This document shows, one piece after another, positions 16,192 through 24,555 of a stretch of 44,378 nucleotides of DNA (positions within the stretch are counted from its first letter, which is position 1; each line of letters begins with the position of its first letter). Position numbers and translations under genes: made by a program. The DNA is from Pseudomonadota bacterium (GTDB lineage Bacteria; Pseudomonadota; Gammaproteobacteria; Pseudomonadales; Moraxellaceae): assembly GCA_021833365.1 (NCBI GenBank), contig JAKBFV010000014.1, forward strand, positions 1-44,378, written 5' to 3'. The notes below the pieces were generated by a model that was given only the letters and a program-made list of their open reading frames with translations, did no database searches and was not told where the DNA came from.

Positions 16192-17399
16192 GATGCACCG
16201 GCCTGCAGGAGAAACTGCGAAACACCGATACTGCCCTCATCAAAGCCCGCCTCGCAGTAGCACAGATACAAGCGCCACAGACGAATGAAGGCGTCATCAA
16301 AACCCTGGTCACGTACGGCGTCCAAGGAGAGCTCGAAGGCGCTCCGCCAGCGCCGCAAAGTTTCAGCATAGTCGGCCCCGAAATCCAGGCGATCGTGCAT
16401 CCGCAGACCGGCCTTACGCGCCTCCTGCTCAAAAACGCTGGGACTGGGTAGCATGCCCCCCGGGAAGATGAACTCCTGAATGAAATCACTGCTGCGGCGA
16501 TAGCTTGCAAAGCGATGGTCGGCGATCGTGATGGTCTGTATCAGGGCCTGACCACCCGCTTTCAAAAGACTGCGCACCTGATGAAAGTATGTCGGCCAGT
16601 AGCTCTCCCCGACGGCCTCGAACATTTCAATCGAGACGATGGCATCGTACTGACCGGTGATGTCGCGATAATCCTTGAGCTCGAAAGTCGCCAGCGCTTC
16701 ACCCTGCAAGCGTTCAACGGCCGCATCGAGCTGAGCCCGCGAGATGGTAATACCGTGCACCTGGACGCCCTGCCGGGTCGCATGCTCGGCAAACCCACCC
16801 CAGCCACAGCCCAACTCCAGCACCCGCATACCCGGCTTGAGTGCGAGTACATCGCAGATGCGCTGGTATTTGGCAGCTTGGGCGTCGGCCAGACTGAGGT
16901 CTTTAGCACCCTTGAACAAGGCACTGGAATAGGTCCAGGTGGTATCCAGCCAGAGCCGGTAGAAATCGTTACCAAGGTCATAGTGGGCATGGATGTTGCG
17001 CTGGCTGCCGGCGCGGCTGTTATAGCGCAGGACATGCTTGACCATATACCAGCAGCGCGCCGGCAGACTGCCGGTAAAAGCCCTGCCCAAAGCAGCTTCA
17101 TTTTGCAGCGCCAGGCGCATCAGTGCGCTCAGGTCAGGCGAATCCAGCAGGCCATCGCGCAGGCTCTCGGCAAAACCGATATCTCCGGCCAGTAAGAGGC
17201 GCTTGCAGGCCGCCCAGTCGAGTATTCTCAACTCGGCGTGAGGCGCCGTGCCGGCTTGGCCGAACCAGAGCGATGTACCCTCCGGGGTCAGCAGGTGTAG
17301 GCTGCCGTGCTGAATCCCGCGCAGGCGAGCAAGCAACAGTCTTGCCACAAGCGGCAACGGCGATGGTGCGGCGATCAGGGTTCTGGCTAGGCTCATCAT
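16188..17399 (-). CDS. Cyclopropane-fatty-acid-synthase-like SAM methyltransferase
   Basis: About 403 residues, beginning at ATG 17399, which has AAGGA upstream and overlaps the DUF1365 stop by four bases. The N-terminal region is the Cfa accessory domain. The catalytic part contains NIHAHYDLGNDFYRLWLD, the SAM motif I VLELGCGWGG, IEMFEAVGESYW and FIFPGGMLPS. These enzymes add a one-carbon unit from SAM to double bonds of unsaturated phospholipid acyl chains, giving cyclopropane, methyl-branched or, in some alphaproteobacteria, furan fatty-acid precursors. The neighbouring FAD enzyme and DUF1365 resemble operons linked to such modified fatty acids. The product type cannot be decided from the sequence. 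Confidence 0.9.
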   Translation of the reverse strand: MMSLARTLIAAPSPLPLVARLLLARLRGIQHGSLHLLTPEGTSLWFGQAGTAPHAELRILDWAACKRLLLAGDIGFAESLRDGLLDSPDLSALMRLALQNEAALGRAFTGSLPARCWYMVKHVLRYNSRAGSQRNIHAHYDLGNDFYRLWLDTTWTYSSALFKGAKDLSLADAQAAKYQRICDVLALKPGMRVLELGCGWGGFAEHATRQGVQVHGITISRAQLDAAVERLQGEALATFELKDYRDITGQYDAIVSIEMFEAVGESYWPTYFHQVRSLLKAGGQALIQTITIADHRFASYRRSSDFIQEFIFPGGMLPSPSVFEQEARKAGLRMHDRLDFGADYAETLRRWRSAFELSLDAVRDQGFDDAFIRLWRLYLCYCEAGFDEGSIGVSQFLLQAGAS

Positions 17400-18169
17400 C
17401 GAATTTCCTTTCCATGGCTGAGTGGACTGACGGGTGGACTGGGCTTGGTGTAAAAGGGAACTTTTTTCAGCCACAGCCGTAAAGCTTGCCCATGAATACG
17501 GCTGATGATGCCGATGCTCAGCAAGGGCTGTCGCACCAGGGCCTGCAAGGCAGAGAGGGCGTTGAGCGGGATGACCTGACCCGAAATGCGCGTGTGCAGG
17601 AGCAGACCTAGGTCATCGTGATAATCGATGCGCATCACCATCCGCTCCGGTCTCTCGTCAAGACGAAAACGGTAGTGCCCTTCTACCCGGCAGAAGGGCG
17701 ATACATGCAACACCTTCCGACAGGTGAGTACCGATTGGTTTCTAATCGGCGCGCCGTCATGATTGGCGAGCAGGTAGGCGTGATGTTCCCCGAAAGTATT
17801 GTTCACCTCGGCCAGGACAGCGATCAGAGCGCCGGCCGCGTCGTGGCAGTACCAGAAGCTGACCGGATTGAAGGCATAGCCAAAAAGTCGCGGAAAGGTC
17901 TGCAGCCAGACTTCGCCGTTACTTGGCAGACCGGCGCCGCTCAACTGCTCACGAATCCACGGCAGGAGAGGGGAACCATCGCGTCGACCGTAGTCACGGG
18001 TGCGAACGCTCATCAGCCGCCAGCGATCGACACCAAAGAAAGCATTGCTGGCCTGCTGGAGTGCCGATAGCCGCAAACGCACGGCAAAAACCGGGTAGAC
18101 GAAGCTGTGGCGCGTCGGGCGCAGACGCACGTGCTTCACCTCACCCCGCACCAAGTAGGCGGCCGTCAT
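17396..18169 (-). CDS. DUF1365 family protein
   Basis: A 257-residue protein with the DUF1365 signature throughout: VRHxRxxPxxHxFxYPVF near the start (RGEVKHVRLRPTRHSFVYP), DYGRRDGSPLLPWI, RLFGYAFNPVSFWYCHD and EVNNTFGEHHAYLL, then KVLHVSPFCRVEGHYRF. Function is unknown. The family nearly always accompanies an FAD amine-oxidase-like protein and a Cfa-like methyltransferase, as here. It overlaps both neighbours by four bases (ATGA). A role in modified fatty acid formation is inferred. Confidence 0.92.
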   Translation of the reverse strand: MTAAYLVRGEVKHVRLRPTRHSFVYPVFAVRLRLSALQQASNAFFGVDRWRLMSVRTRDYGRRDGSPLLPWIREQLSGAGLPSNGEVWLQTFPRLFGYAFNPVSFWYCHDAAGALIAVLAEVNNTFGEHHAYLLANHDGAPIRNQSVLTCRKVLHVSPFCRVEGHYRFRLDERPERMVMRIDYHDDLGLLLHTRISGQVIPLNALSALQALVRQPLLSIGIISRIHGQALRLWLKKVPFYTKPSPPVSPLSHGKEIR

Positions 18170-19461
18170 GACGGCAAGCTCGCCCAGGCGGGGAGTTGCA
18201 CGAAGTCGCGCGCCACCCGCAGTGCCGACCGCAGGCCGTCCTCATGAAAGCCGTAGCCGGTCCAGGCGCCGGCATACCAGCAGCGATGAACGCCCTGCAG
18301 GGCGGGCAAACGCGCCTGGGCGGCGATCGTCGCTGCATCAAAGAGCGGGTGTTCATAGCTAAAGCGGGCATACTCCCGATCAGGATCGGGGTTTCGGAGC
18401 GGATTGAGGGTCACGACAACCGGTACCTGAACGGGCAAGGGCTGCAGCATGTTCAACAAATAGCTGACGCATACGGCCCGCTGCGACGCCTGCCCGGTTT
18501 CAGCCATGAAGTTCCAGGCCGACCAGACTTTGCGTCGTTTCGGGAGCAGATGGGCATCGCTGTGCAGGACGGCGGTGTTGGCCTGGTAGCGAAAAGCGCC
18601 GAGAACGCTGATCTCATCCGCAGACGGGTTGGCCAGCATGCGCAAAGTATCGGGGGCGTGCGTCGCGAAAATGACCCGACCGAAACGCTCGGCTCCTGAA
18701 GCCGTGATGACGCTCACCCCCACATCATCACGTTCAACGCGCTGCACAGGCGAGGACAGACGGAGATCGCGGATGCGCTCCTGCATCTTCTGAACGTACT
18801 GCCTCGCCCCGCCCGGGACGGTGAACCAGCGCGGCCGGTGGAAGACCTGGAGCAGACCATGGTTCATGCAGAAGCGTAGAAAGGTTGCCGCCGGGAAATT
18901 GAGAATCTCCTGGCTTGGGCTGGACCAAATCGCTGCCGCCATGGGCACCAGGTAGTGATCGCGGAAATGCCTGCCGTACCCCTCCTGCTGCAGCAATTCA
19001 GCCAGTGTGAGTTGACCGAGCCCAGCCAACTCGAGCAAGCGCTCTGCTGAGCGGTTGAAACGCAGCACGTCCCACAACATGCCATAAAATCGCGGTGAAA
19101 CAAGTTTGGTCGGCTGGGCGAACATCGTGCGGAGATCGGTACCAGCCCATTCGTCGCGCCCCCTATCCAGTGACACGCTGAAGGACATGTCGGTGCCACA
19201 GGAGGGTATGCCCAACTCTGCGAACAGCGCCATGAGATTGGGGTAGGTGCGCTCATTGAAAACCAAAAAACCTGTATCAACAGAGACTTGCACGCCACCC
19301 ACATCGATATCTACCGTGTTGGTGTGGCCACCAGGGTAGGCCGCAGCCTCGAACAGCGTCACATCATGGTGAGCCGCAAGTAGCCAGGCGCTCGCCATAC
19401 CGGCAATGCCGGAACCAATCACCGCGACCCGTTGCCGCTTCGTCGAGAGAGTCTCCACCAC
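18166..19461 (-). CDS. FAD-dependent oxidoreductase, amine-oxidase-like (first gene of lipid-modification operon)
   Basis: A 431-residue flavoprotein. The FAD-binding Rossmann motif GSGIAG is at residues 16-21, with the acidic end LFEAAAYPGGHTNT and VDTGFLVFNERTYPN following. The C-terminal FAD segment includes WYAGAWTGYGFHEDGLRSA. It belongs to the NAD/FAD-binding proteins found with DUF1365 and Cfa-like genes; some members introduce or shift double bonds in methylated fatty acids. The start appears to be GTG at 19461 (a second GTG is in-frame next to it), with a G-rich ribosome binding site. It heads the six-gene operon, divergent from a TetR regulator. Confidence 0.88.
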   Translation of the reverse strand: MVETLSTKRQRVAVIGSGIAGMASAWLLAAHHDVTLFEAAAYPGGHTNTVDIDVGGVQVSVDTGFLVFNERTYPNLMALFAELGIPSCGTDMSFSVSLDRGRDEWAGTDLRTMFAQPTKLVSPRFYGMLWDVLRFNRSAERLLELAGLGQLTLAELLQQEGYGRHFRDHYLVPMAAAIWSSPSQEILNFPAATFLRFCMNHGLLQVFHRPRWFTVPGGARQYVQKMQERIRDLRLSSPVQRVERDDVGVSVITASGAERFGRVIFATHAPDTLRMLANPSADEISVLGAFRYQANTAVLHSDAHLLPKRRKVWSAWNFMAETGQASQRAVCVSYLLNMLQPLPVQVPVVVTLNPLRNPDPDREYARFSYEHPLFDAATIAAQARLPALQGVHRCWYAGAWTGYGFHEDGLRSALRVARDFVQLPAWASLPS

Positions 19462-19575
19462 CCGCCCCTTCTATGGATTTGTCCTGAAACCACTTGGCAC
19501 CCTTGCCGGCAGTGCTTATAGTGAGATTATAACGATACAGGAAATAAATCTACTGTTTAGTAAAGGATGCTACCG
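19462..19575. promoter_or_regulatory. Divergent promoter region between the lipid operon and TetR gene, with inverted repeat
   Basis: On the minus strand TATAAT (plus-strand 19526-19531) is a -10 candidate for the FAD operon. It lies within the inverted repeat TTATA-GTGAGAT-TATAA (19516-19532). On the plus strand AAAGGA (19562-19567) serves the TetR gene. The inverted repeat is a reasonable place for TetR binding to control both directions; this is inferred from position. Confidence 0.45.
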
Positions 19576-20184
19576 ATGAGTACGGCACGAAAGCCGAGCT
19601 TCAAAGATCAGGCCTTCAAGCTGCGCGAACAAGCCGTGCTGGAGGCCACCACCCGGCTGTTAGCCAGCAAGGGCTTCGACCTGATGACGATGGATGACGT
19701 GGCCGCTGAGGCAGGCATCTCCAAGCCGATTCTGTACAAGCACTTCAAGTCGAAAGACGAACTGGCCACCGAAGTCATGTGCAGCCTGCTCGAGGGCGCC
19801 ATCTCCTATCTCGCTCAGCTGGATGGCGCGCTGAGTGCGCGCGATCGACTAGGCTGCCTGCTGGAATGGGCGTTACGCATCAGGCTGCAAGGGGGCTTAC
19901 CTTTTTTGCCATCGACAAGCCCGCACGTCAGGGAGATGCTGATGCGCAGCCCTCGTTACCTGCTGCAGGTATTCACACTGAATACGGAATTGCAGGGGCT
20001 CCTGAACCAGGCCAAAGAGCGCGGCGAAATTCGCACCGACCTCCCTACCGATGTGATCCTGTACGCCTACTACGCTCGCACCTGCGATCCTGCCGTCGAC
20101 TACATGAAGGTCTATGGCCAATACAGCGACGATGACATCGTGCGCTATATGCTCTCCCTCATGTTGACGGCCATCCAAACCTGA
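19576..20184 (+). CDS. TetR-family transcriptional regulator
   Basis: About 202 residues. The N-terminal TetR helix-turn-helix is complete: ATTRLLASKGFDLMTMDDVA then AGISKPILYKHFKSKDEL. The C-terminal ligand domain is less conserved. I chose ATG 19576, eight bases after AAAGGA; the ATG at 19567 overlaps that site. It is divergent from the FAD/DUF1365/Cfa operon and is the obvious candidate regulator of it. The ligand may be a fatty acid or acyl-CoA; this is inference only. Its 3' end abuts a glycosyltransferase fragment on the other strand. Confidence 0.9.
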   Translation: MSTARKPSFKDQAFKLREQAVLEATTRLLASKGFDLMTMDDVAAEAGISKPILYKHFKSKDELATEVMCSLLEGAISYLAQLDGALSARDRLGCLLEWALRIRLQGGLPFLPSTSPHVREMLMRSPRYLLQVFTLNTELQGLLNQAKERGEIRTDLPTDVILYAYYARTCDPAVDYMKVYGQYSDDDIVRYMLSLMLTAIQT

Positions 20185-20186
20185 CC

Positions 20187-20386
20187 CCCGGGTAGTGGGT
20201 GGTTTGCAACAGCGTCACCAGACAGTGCTGCAGCATGGGCTGCTGATTTTTGGTGGGGATGATGATGCTGACCCTGGGTGTGCGCGGTAACAGGGCGTTG
20301 AAAATCACACGCATGCCTTCGGCCACCTGCTCATAAAACAGGCAAAATCTCTTATCGCACGCCGCATCAGCCCTAAAAAACAGATT
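20187..20386 (-). pseudogene. Fragment of a family 2 glycosyltransferase
   Basis: On the minus strand an open frame without a start codon reads ...YEQVAEGMRVIFNALL, then RVSIIIPTKNQQPMLQHC, then LVTLLQTTHYPG. This is the start of a GT2 (GT-A fold) domain: the SIIIPTKN block followed by the helix that precedes the next strand. The match ends at about 20187, where the TetR gene stops. Upstream the frame closes at a TGA. The rest of the enzyme, including the acidic metal-binding motif, is absent, so this is a truncated relic. Confidence 0.7.
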
Positions 20387-20664
20387 TCAGCCCGTTTTTG
20401 CGCTCCTGCCACACCACCTGGCATGCGTGTCCGCACCGGGCGGCGCGAGAAGTTGAGGTCATGGGAGTCAGGGTATTCCCAGTTCGTCGCAGTATTTGAC
20501 GGGGCAATTTTCCACGAGCATCAACACGTCCAGGCCGATGCGAAAGACCCGCAGAGCGGTAGCGCCGCCTCCTGCGGCAGCACTAGCTGGCCAATGTCGC
20601 TTGCAATTTATAGGTTTATTTGTGAGATTATGAATTATGCATAACTTATAAAAGATCAGTTGAT
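20387..20664. other. Scar region upstream of the AAA ATPase gene
   Basis: No intact gene. A minus-strand frame ending at 20468 finishes with RVFRIGLDVLMLVENCPVK, which looks protein-like and may be the tail of another decayed gene, but I cannot name it. Positions 20600-20660 are AT-rich and probably hold the promoter of the ATPase gene that starts at 20665; I could not assign clear hexamers. Confidence 0.35.
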
Positions 20665-21866
20665 ATGGACCCCGTCCGAAACCCTTACGCGCCGGGCGCC
20701 GGCACCCCTCCACCCGAACGGCAGGCCGCACAGACCTGCGCCAGCAGGTGGCCACGGCCATAGCCCGCATCCGCATCGGACGACCCGCGAAAAGCTTGCT
20801 GCTGATCGGCCTGAGGGGGGGCGGGAAGACCGTTTTGCTCGACCAGATGCGACGCGACGCCATGGAAAAAGGCGTGCATGTCATCAGGATTGAGGTCCCT
20901 GAAAACCGCTCCCTCCCTGCCCTGCTCGCGCCTCAACTGCGCCTGGCGTTGTTGGGCTTGAGCCGGATTGATGCTGCCAAACACCAGGCCACTCGCGCAC
21001 TGAAAGCGCTGGTGGGCTTCGCCAAATCACTCAAGTTGACCTACGCCGATATCGAGGTTGGGTTTGACACCGACCCCGAACCTGGACTGGCCGACAACGG
21101 CGACCTTGAAGGGGACTTGGCGGCTCTTTTGCAGCAGGCCGGCATGGCCGCAAAGGCGGCGGGGACGGCCATTGCGATTTTCATGGATGAACTCCAGTAC
21201 ATCCATGAAGGACAGTTTGCGGCATTGATCACTGCCCTGCATCGCTGCGCTCAGGACCGCCTGCCGGTGATACTGGTCGGTGCCGGCCTGCCACAGCTTC
21301 GTGCTCGGGCCGGGGCAGCTAAGTCCTATGCGGAGCGCCTGTTCGACTACCCGGAGATGGGGCCACTGGCCGAGGCTGACGCCAGCGATGCCATCGTCAA
21401 GCCCGCACTCGAGGAAGGGGTGGAATTTGCCCAAGACGCGGTGCGACTGATTCTGCAGCAGACCCATGGTTACCCCTACTTTCTCCAGGAATGGGGCAAG
21501 CACGCGAGGGACGTAGCAAACGCATCGCCGATCACCGAGCAGGATGTGCGGGTCGCCAGCAGAGACGCCACGACCGCCCTGGATGAAAGCTTCTTCCGTG
21601 TTCGCTTTGACCGACTTACGCCTGCTGAAAAGCGCTACCTTCGAGCCATGGCGGAACTGGGGCCGGGGCCGCACCGGTCGGGGGATGTAGCGGCGGCGTT
21701 GGGAAAAGCGGTATCCGCGTTCGCTCCCACACGCAGCTCACTGATAGGCAAAGGCATGGTTTGGAGCCCAAGTCATGGCGATACCGCATTTACTGTGCCG
21801 TTGTTTGATGAGTTCATGCGCCGCATCGTACCCGATGACAAATGGCAGCGTGTTATGACCGGGTAG
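20665..21866 (+). pseudogene. AAA-type ATP-binding protein, frameshifted near its start
   Basis: The frame from ATG 20665 begins MDPVRNPYAPGAGTPPPE, the typical start of a family of stand-alone AAA ATPases, then hits a stop after about 35 codons. The main frame reads ...AGRTDLRQQVATAIARIRI, with Walker A GLRGGGKT and Walker B AIFMDEL, and continues to 21866. Inserting one base (a T, making ELAGR) between 20719 and 20720 fuses the two exactly. The gene is therefore disrupted by a one-base deletion, or the assembly has an error there; a truncated product from an internal start is possible. The role of this ATPase family is not known to me. The restored length is about 400 residues. Confidence 0.75.
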
Positions 21867-21973
21867 TCGCAAAAACCGCCCGCAAAAGCCAAAATCAAAC
21901 CATAAATTCAACGTACTAACAGAGAGATGCGGCGCTGCGTCCTTAAGGTGATCCGCTGTAGGTCCACCACCTC

Positions 21974-22438
21974 TCAGCCTTCATAGAGAGGTCGACGCAG
22001 GAACTCGAGCAGGGCGCGCAGCTGGCGATCGGCGAGCACGCGCTGGCGCCAGGCGGCGAGAAGAAGAGCCAGCCACAGAGGTAAACCGAAGGGCAGCAGC
22101 AGCAACAGCGGCCAGACGAGAAGAGGCGCCCAACCGGGACGACGACTGATCAGCAGTCCCGTCTGCCGGCAACGCACCTGACCGTGCCAACCGCCGAGCA
22201 GCCAGCGCCAGCCATCCTGCCGCCACAACAGACGTTCGTCGTCGAGACGGCGCAGAATCAGACCGCGGCTGCTGAAAAAGCTGAGCTCGTGACTGCCAGG
22301 CAGGACCGCCAGATCGAGAGAAGACTGAAAATGCTGGCGCCAGCAACCGCGCCGCCACCACGGACGCCAGAAGAGCAGACCGGCCCACAGATCGAGCAGG
22401 GTGAAGACGATGATCCAGGCGAGCAGATCCTGGCGCAT
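21974..22438 (-). CDS. Membrane protein of unknown function, third gene of the two-component operon
   Basis: About 154 residues from ATG 22438. This ATG overlaps the sensor kinase stop by one base (TGATG), indicating coupled translation; the longer open frame upstream is a shadow of the kinase gene. It has a hydrophobic segment at the N-terminus (LLAWIIVFTLLDLWAGLLF) and another around LLVWPLLLLLPFGLPLWLALL, separated by a strand-rich, arginine- and tryptophan-rich portion (LWRQDGWRWLLGGWHGQ). This layout recalls YgfX/CptA-like proteins, but I cannot assign it. Its position suggests it belongs to envelope-stress signalling. Confidence 0.6.
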   Translation of the reverse strand: MRQDLLAWIIVFTLLDLWAGLLFWRPWWRRGCWRQHFQSSLDLAVLPGSHELSFFSSRGLILRRLDDERLLWRQDGWRWLLGGWHGQVRCRQTGLLISRRPGWAPLLVWPLLLLLPFGLPLWLALLLAAWRQRVLADRQLRALLEFLRRPLYEG

Positions 22439-23760
22439 CAGCGCGGATACCGCGTCATCGGCAGACTGATGCGCACGAGCAGGCCACCGTCCGGGTGGTT
22501 GGAGACCAGCAGGCGGCCGTGATGCAGGCGCACGATGCGCTGCACGATGGCGAGACCGAGACCACTGCCGGAACTGCCACTGCGCGCATTCTCGCCGCGC
22601 TGAAAGGGCTGCAGCAGGCGTGGCACCTCGGCCGGATCGATACCGCGACCATGATCGCGCACACTCAGCTCGACGCGCGTGCCGCGCTGGCGCAGCTGGA
22701 TGTCGATGGGCGGCTGGCCGTAGCGGCGCGCGTTGTTGACGAGATTGCCGAGCAGCCGCTTGAGCGACAGGCGCTTTACCCACACTTTTGGCAGAGCCGC
22801 GAGTTCCAGGCGGATCTCGACCATGGCCGCGAACTGCGCCGCCACCTCCTGCACCAGGGCGACGAGGTCGATGCGTTCGGCCACCTCCTCGGAACCGTCG
22901 CGGGTGTAGGCGACGAACTGATCGAGGATCTCGTCCATATCCTGAATATCGAGGATGAAGCCCTCGGCCATTTCACGATCGGTGAGCATCTCGGCGCTCA
23001 GGCGCATGCGCGTCAGCGGCGTGCGCAGATCATGCGAGATCCCGGCGAGCATGAAGCTGCGATCCTTGTCGGCCTGCACCAGCTGCCGCGTCATGCGATT
23101 GAAGGCGCCATTGACGGCGCGGATCTCGCTCGGACCATGCTCGACGTCGAGCTGGGTGCCATAGAGTCCACGCGCGACGCGCAGCGCCGCCTGTTCGAGG
23201 CGCTTGAGCGGGCGGTTGAGCTGACGCACCAGGACGACGATGGCGACGATGGTGAGCAGCGGCACCCCGAGACCCCAGGCGATGATGACGAAAGGGTTGT
23301 AGTTCGCAAAATAGGGCAGCGGCTCGCGCACCCAGACCCCGCGCATCGACGGCAGATGCAGCCACAAAACCGGCACCGGCTTGAAGACGAAGAAGACGCG
23401 CACCGGCTCATGCAACTGTTCGGAGAGCTGGCGGGCGTAGTAATCGGTGAACACGTCGGCCAGCGGCTTAACCATCAGGCGCGGAAAGCGGCGCGGATCG
23501 CGCACCACCGTCATGGCGAAGTGGTGTTCGATCCAACGCTCGTCATAGCGCTGCTCGGCCGCCGGCAAGCTGCCCTGCTCGGACTGGCGCAGCAGTCGCA
23601 GCACCGTCCCGGACAGCTTGGCGTGCTGCTGCACTTCCGGGGAATAGAGATTGAGCGCAAAGAACGCCAGGGATAGAAACTGGCTGGCGAGGACGACGAT
23701 GGCCAGCACCAGGGTGGTCCGCCACAGCGCTGAACGCGGCTTCAGGCGGCGCCAGTTCAT
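22438..23760 (-). CDS. EnvZ/AmgS-like membrane sensor histidine kinase
   Basis: About 440 residues from ATG 23760, overlapping the response regulator stop by four bases. It has a first membrane helix at residues 14-36 and a periplasmic domain to about 155. The second helix (FVIIAWGLGVPLLTIVAIVVL) is followed by HAMP, then the HisKA box ISHDLRTPLTRMRL with phosphoacceptor H243. HATPase motifs are LLGNLVNNARRYG (N box), VRDHGRGI (G1) and GSGLGLAIVQRI (G2). With the OmpR-type partner and adjacent tex it matches the locus I recall from P. aeruginosa as amgRS, an envelope-stress system affecting aminoglycoside tolerance; the match is by gene order and not proven. Confidence 0.93.
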   Translation of the reverse strand: MNWRRLKPRSALWRTTLVLAIVVLASQFLSLAFFALNLYSPEVQQHAKLSGTVLRLLRQSEQGSLPAAEQRYDERWIEHHFAMTVVRDPRRFPRLMVKPLADVFTDYYARQLSEQLHEPVRVFFVFKPVPVLWLHLPSMRGVWVREPLPYFANYNPFVIIAWGLGVPLLTIVAIVVLVRQLNRPLKRLEQAALRVARGLYGTQLDVEHGPSEIRAVNGAFNRMTRQLVQADKDRSFMLAGISHDLRTPLTRMRLSAEMLTDREMAEGFILDIQDMDEILDQFVAYTRDGSEEVAERIDLVALVQEVAAQFAAMVEIRLELAALPKVWVKRLSLKRLLGNLVNNARRYGQPPIDIQLRQRGTRVELSVRDHGRGIDPAEVPRLLQPFQRGENARSGSSGSGLGLAIVQRIVRLHHGRLLVSNHPDGGLLVRISLPMTRYPR

Positions 23761-24476
23761 GCCTCGGCATCCGGCACGAAGACGTAGCCTATGCCCCAGA
23801 CGGTCTGGATATAGCGCGCCTTGGCCGGATTCTCTTCGATCAGGCGGCGCAGGCGCGACACCTGCACATCGATGGAGCGCTCCATCGCACCCCACTCGCG
23901 GCCACGCGCCAGATTCATCAGCTTGTCGCGCGACAAGGGTTCATGCGGATGCTGCACCAGCGCCTTGAGGACGGCGAACTCGCCGGTGGTCAGCGGCAGG
24001 TCAGCGTCCTCGCGACTCAGCTTGCGCGTCGCCAGATCGAGACGAAAGGGTCCGAACTGCACCTGCTCACCGCCCGGGCTCGGCGCTCCCGGCAGCTCGC
24101 GCGCCTGGCGCCGCAACACCGCCTTGATGCGGGCGAGCAGCTCCTGCGGATTGAAAGGCTTGGCGAGATAGTCATCGGCGCCGGCCTCGAGGCCGCCGAT
24201 GCGGTCGGAGTCGCCACCACGCGCGGTCAGCATGATGATCGGGACGTTGTTGCCCTGCTCGCGCAGACGCCGACAGATCGACACGCCGTCCTCCCCCGGT
24301 AGCATCAAGTCGAGGACGAGGAGAGCGAAGAGCTCACGCGCCATGGCGCGATCCATCTGCGCGGCGTCAGCGACGGTCCGCACCTGGAAACCCTGATCCT
24401 CGAGATAACGCTGCAACAGGTGGCGCAACCGCGAATCATCATCGACGACGAGAACTTTCTGCAGCGGCTCTTCCAT
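23757..24476 (-). CDS. OmpR/AmgR-like response regulator
   Basis: About 239 residues from ATG 24476, which has a strong GGAGGAAGG ribosome binding site. The receiver domain has acidic residues D12-D14, the phosphoacceptor D56 (LVLDLMLPGEDG), the T in MLTARGG and the K in YLAKPF. The C-terminal winged-helix Trans_Reg_C domain has LSRDKLMNLARGREWGAMERS and DVQVSRLRRLIE. It is partner to the kinase that follows, and divergent from tex. Autoregulation is common for OmpR-type regulators, but I found no operator in the short gap. Confidence 0.95.
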   Translation of the reverse strand: MEEPLQKVLVVDDDSRLRHLLQRYLEDQGFQVRTVADAAQMDRAMARELFALLVLDLMLPGEDGVSICRRLREQGNNVPIIMLTARGGDSDRIGGLEAGADDYLAKPFNPQELLARIKAVLRRQARELPGAPSPGGEQVQFGPFRLDLATRKLSREDADLPLTTGEFAVLKALVQHPHEPLSRDKLMNLARGREWGAMERSIDVQVSRLRRLIEENPAKARYIQTVWGIGYVFVPDAEA

Positions 24477-24519
24477 CACCTTCCTCCTCACCTCTCTGCC
24501 CATCACCGGCGCACGCGGC

Positions 24520-24525
24520 TATAAT
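24520..24525 (+). promoter_or_regulatory. -10 element of the tex promoter
   Basis: TATAAT lies 31 bases upstream of the tex ATG, within the 79-base divergent gap shared with ompR. No clear -35 was found at a 17-base spacing. Confidence 0.5.
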
Positions 24526-24555
24526 CGCCGCCTCAGGCCCACTCCCGGATGACGC

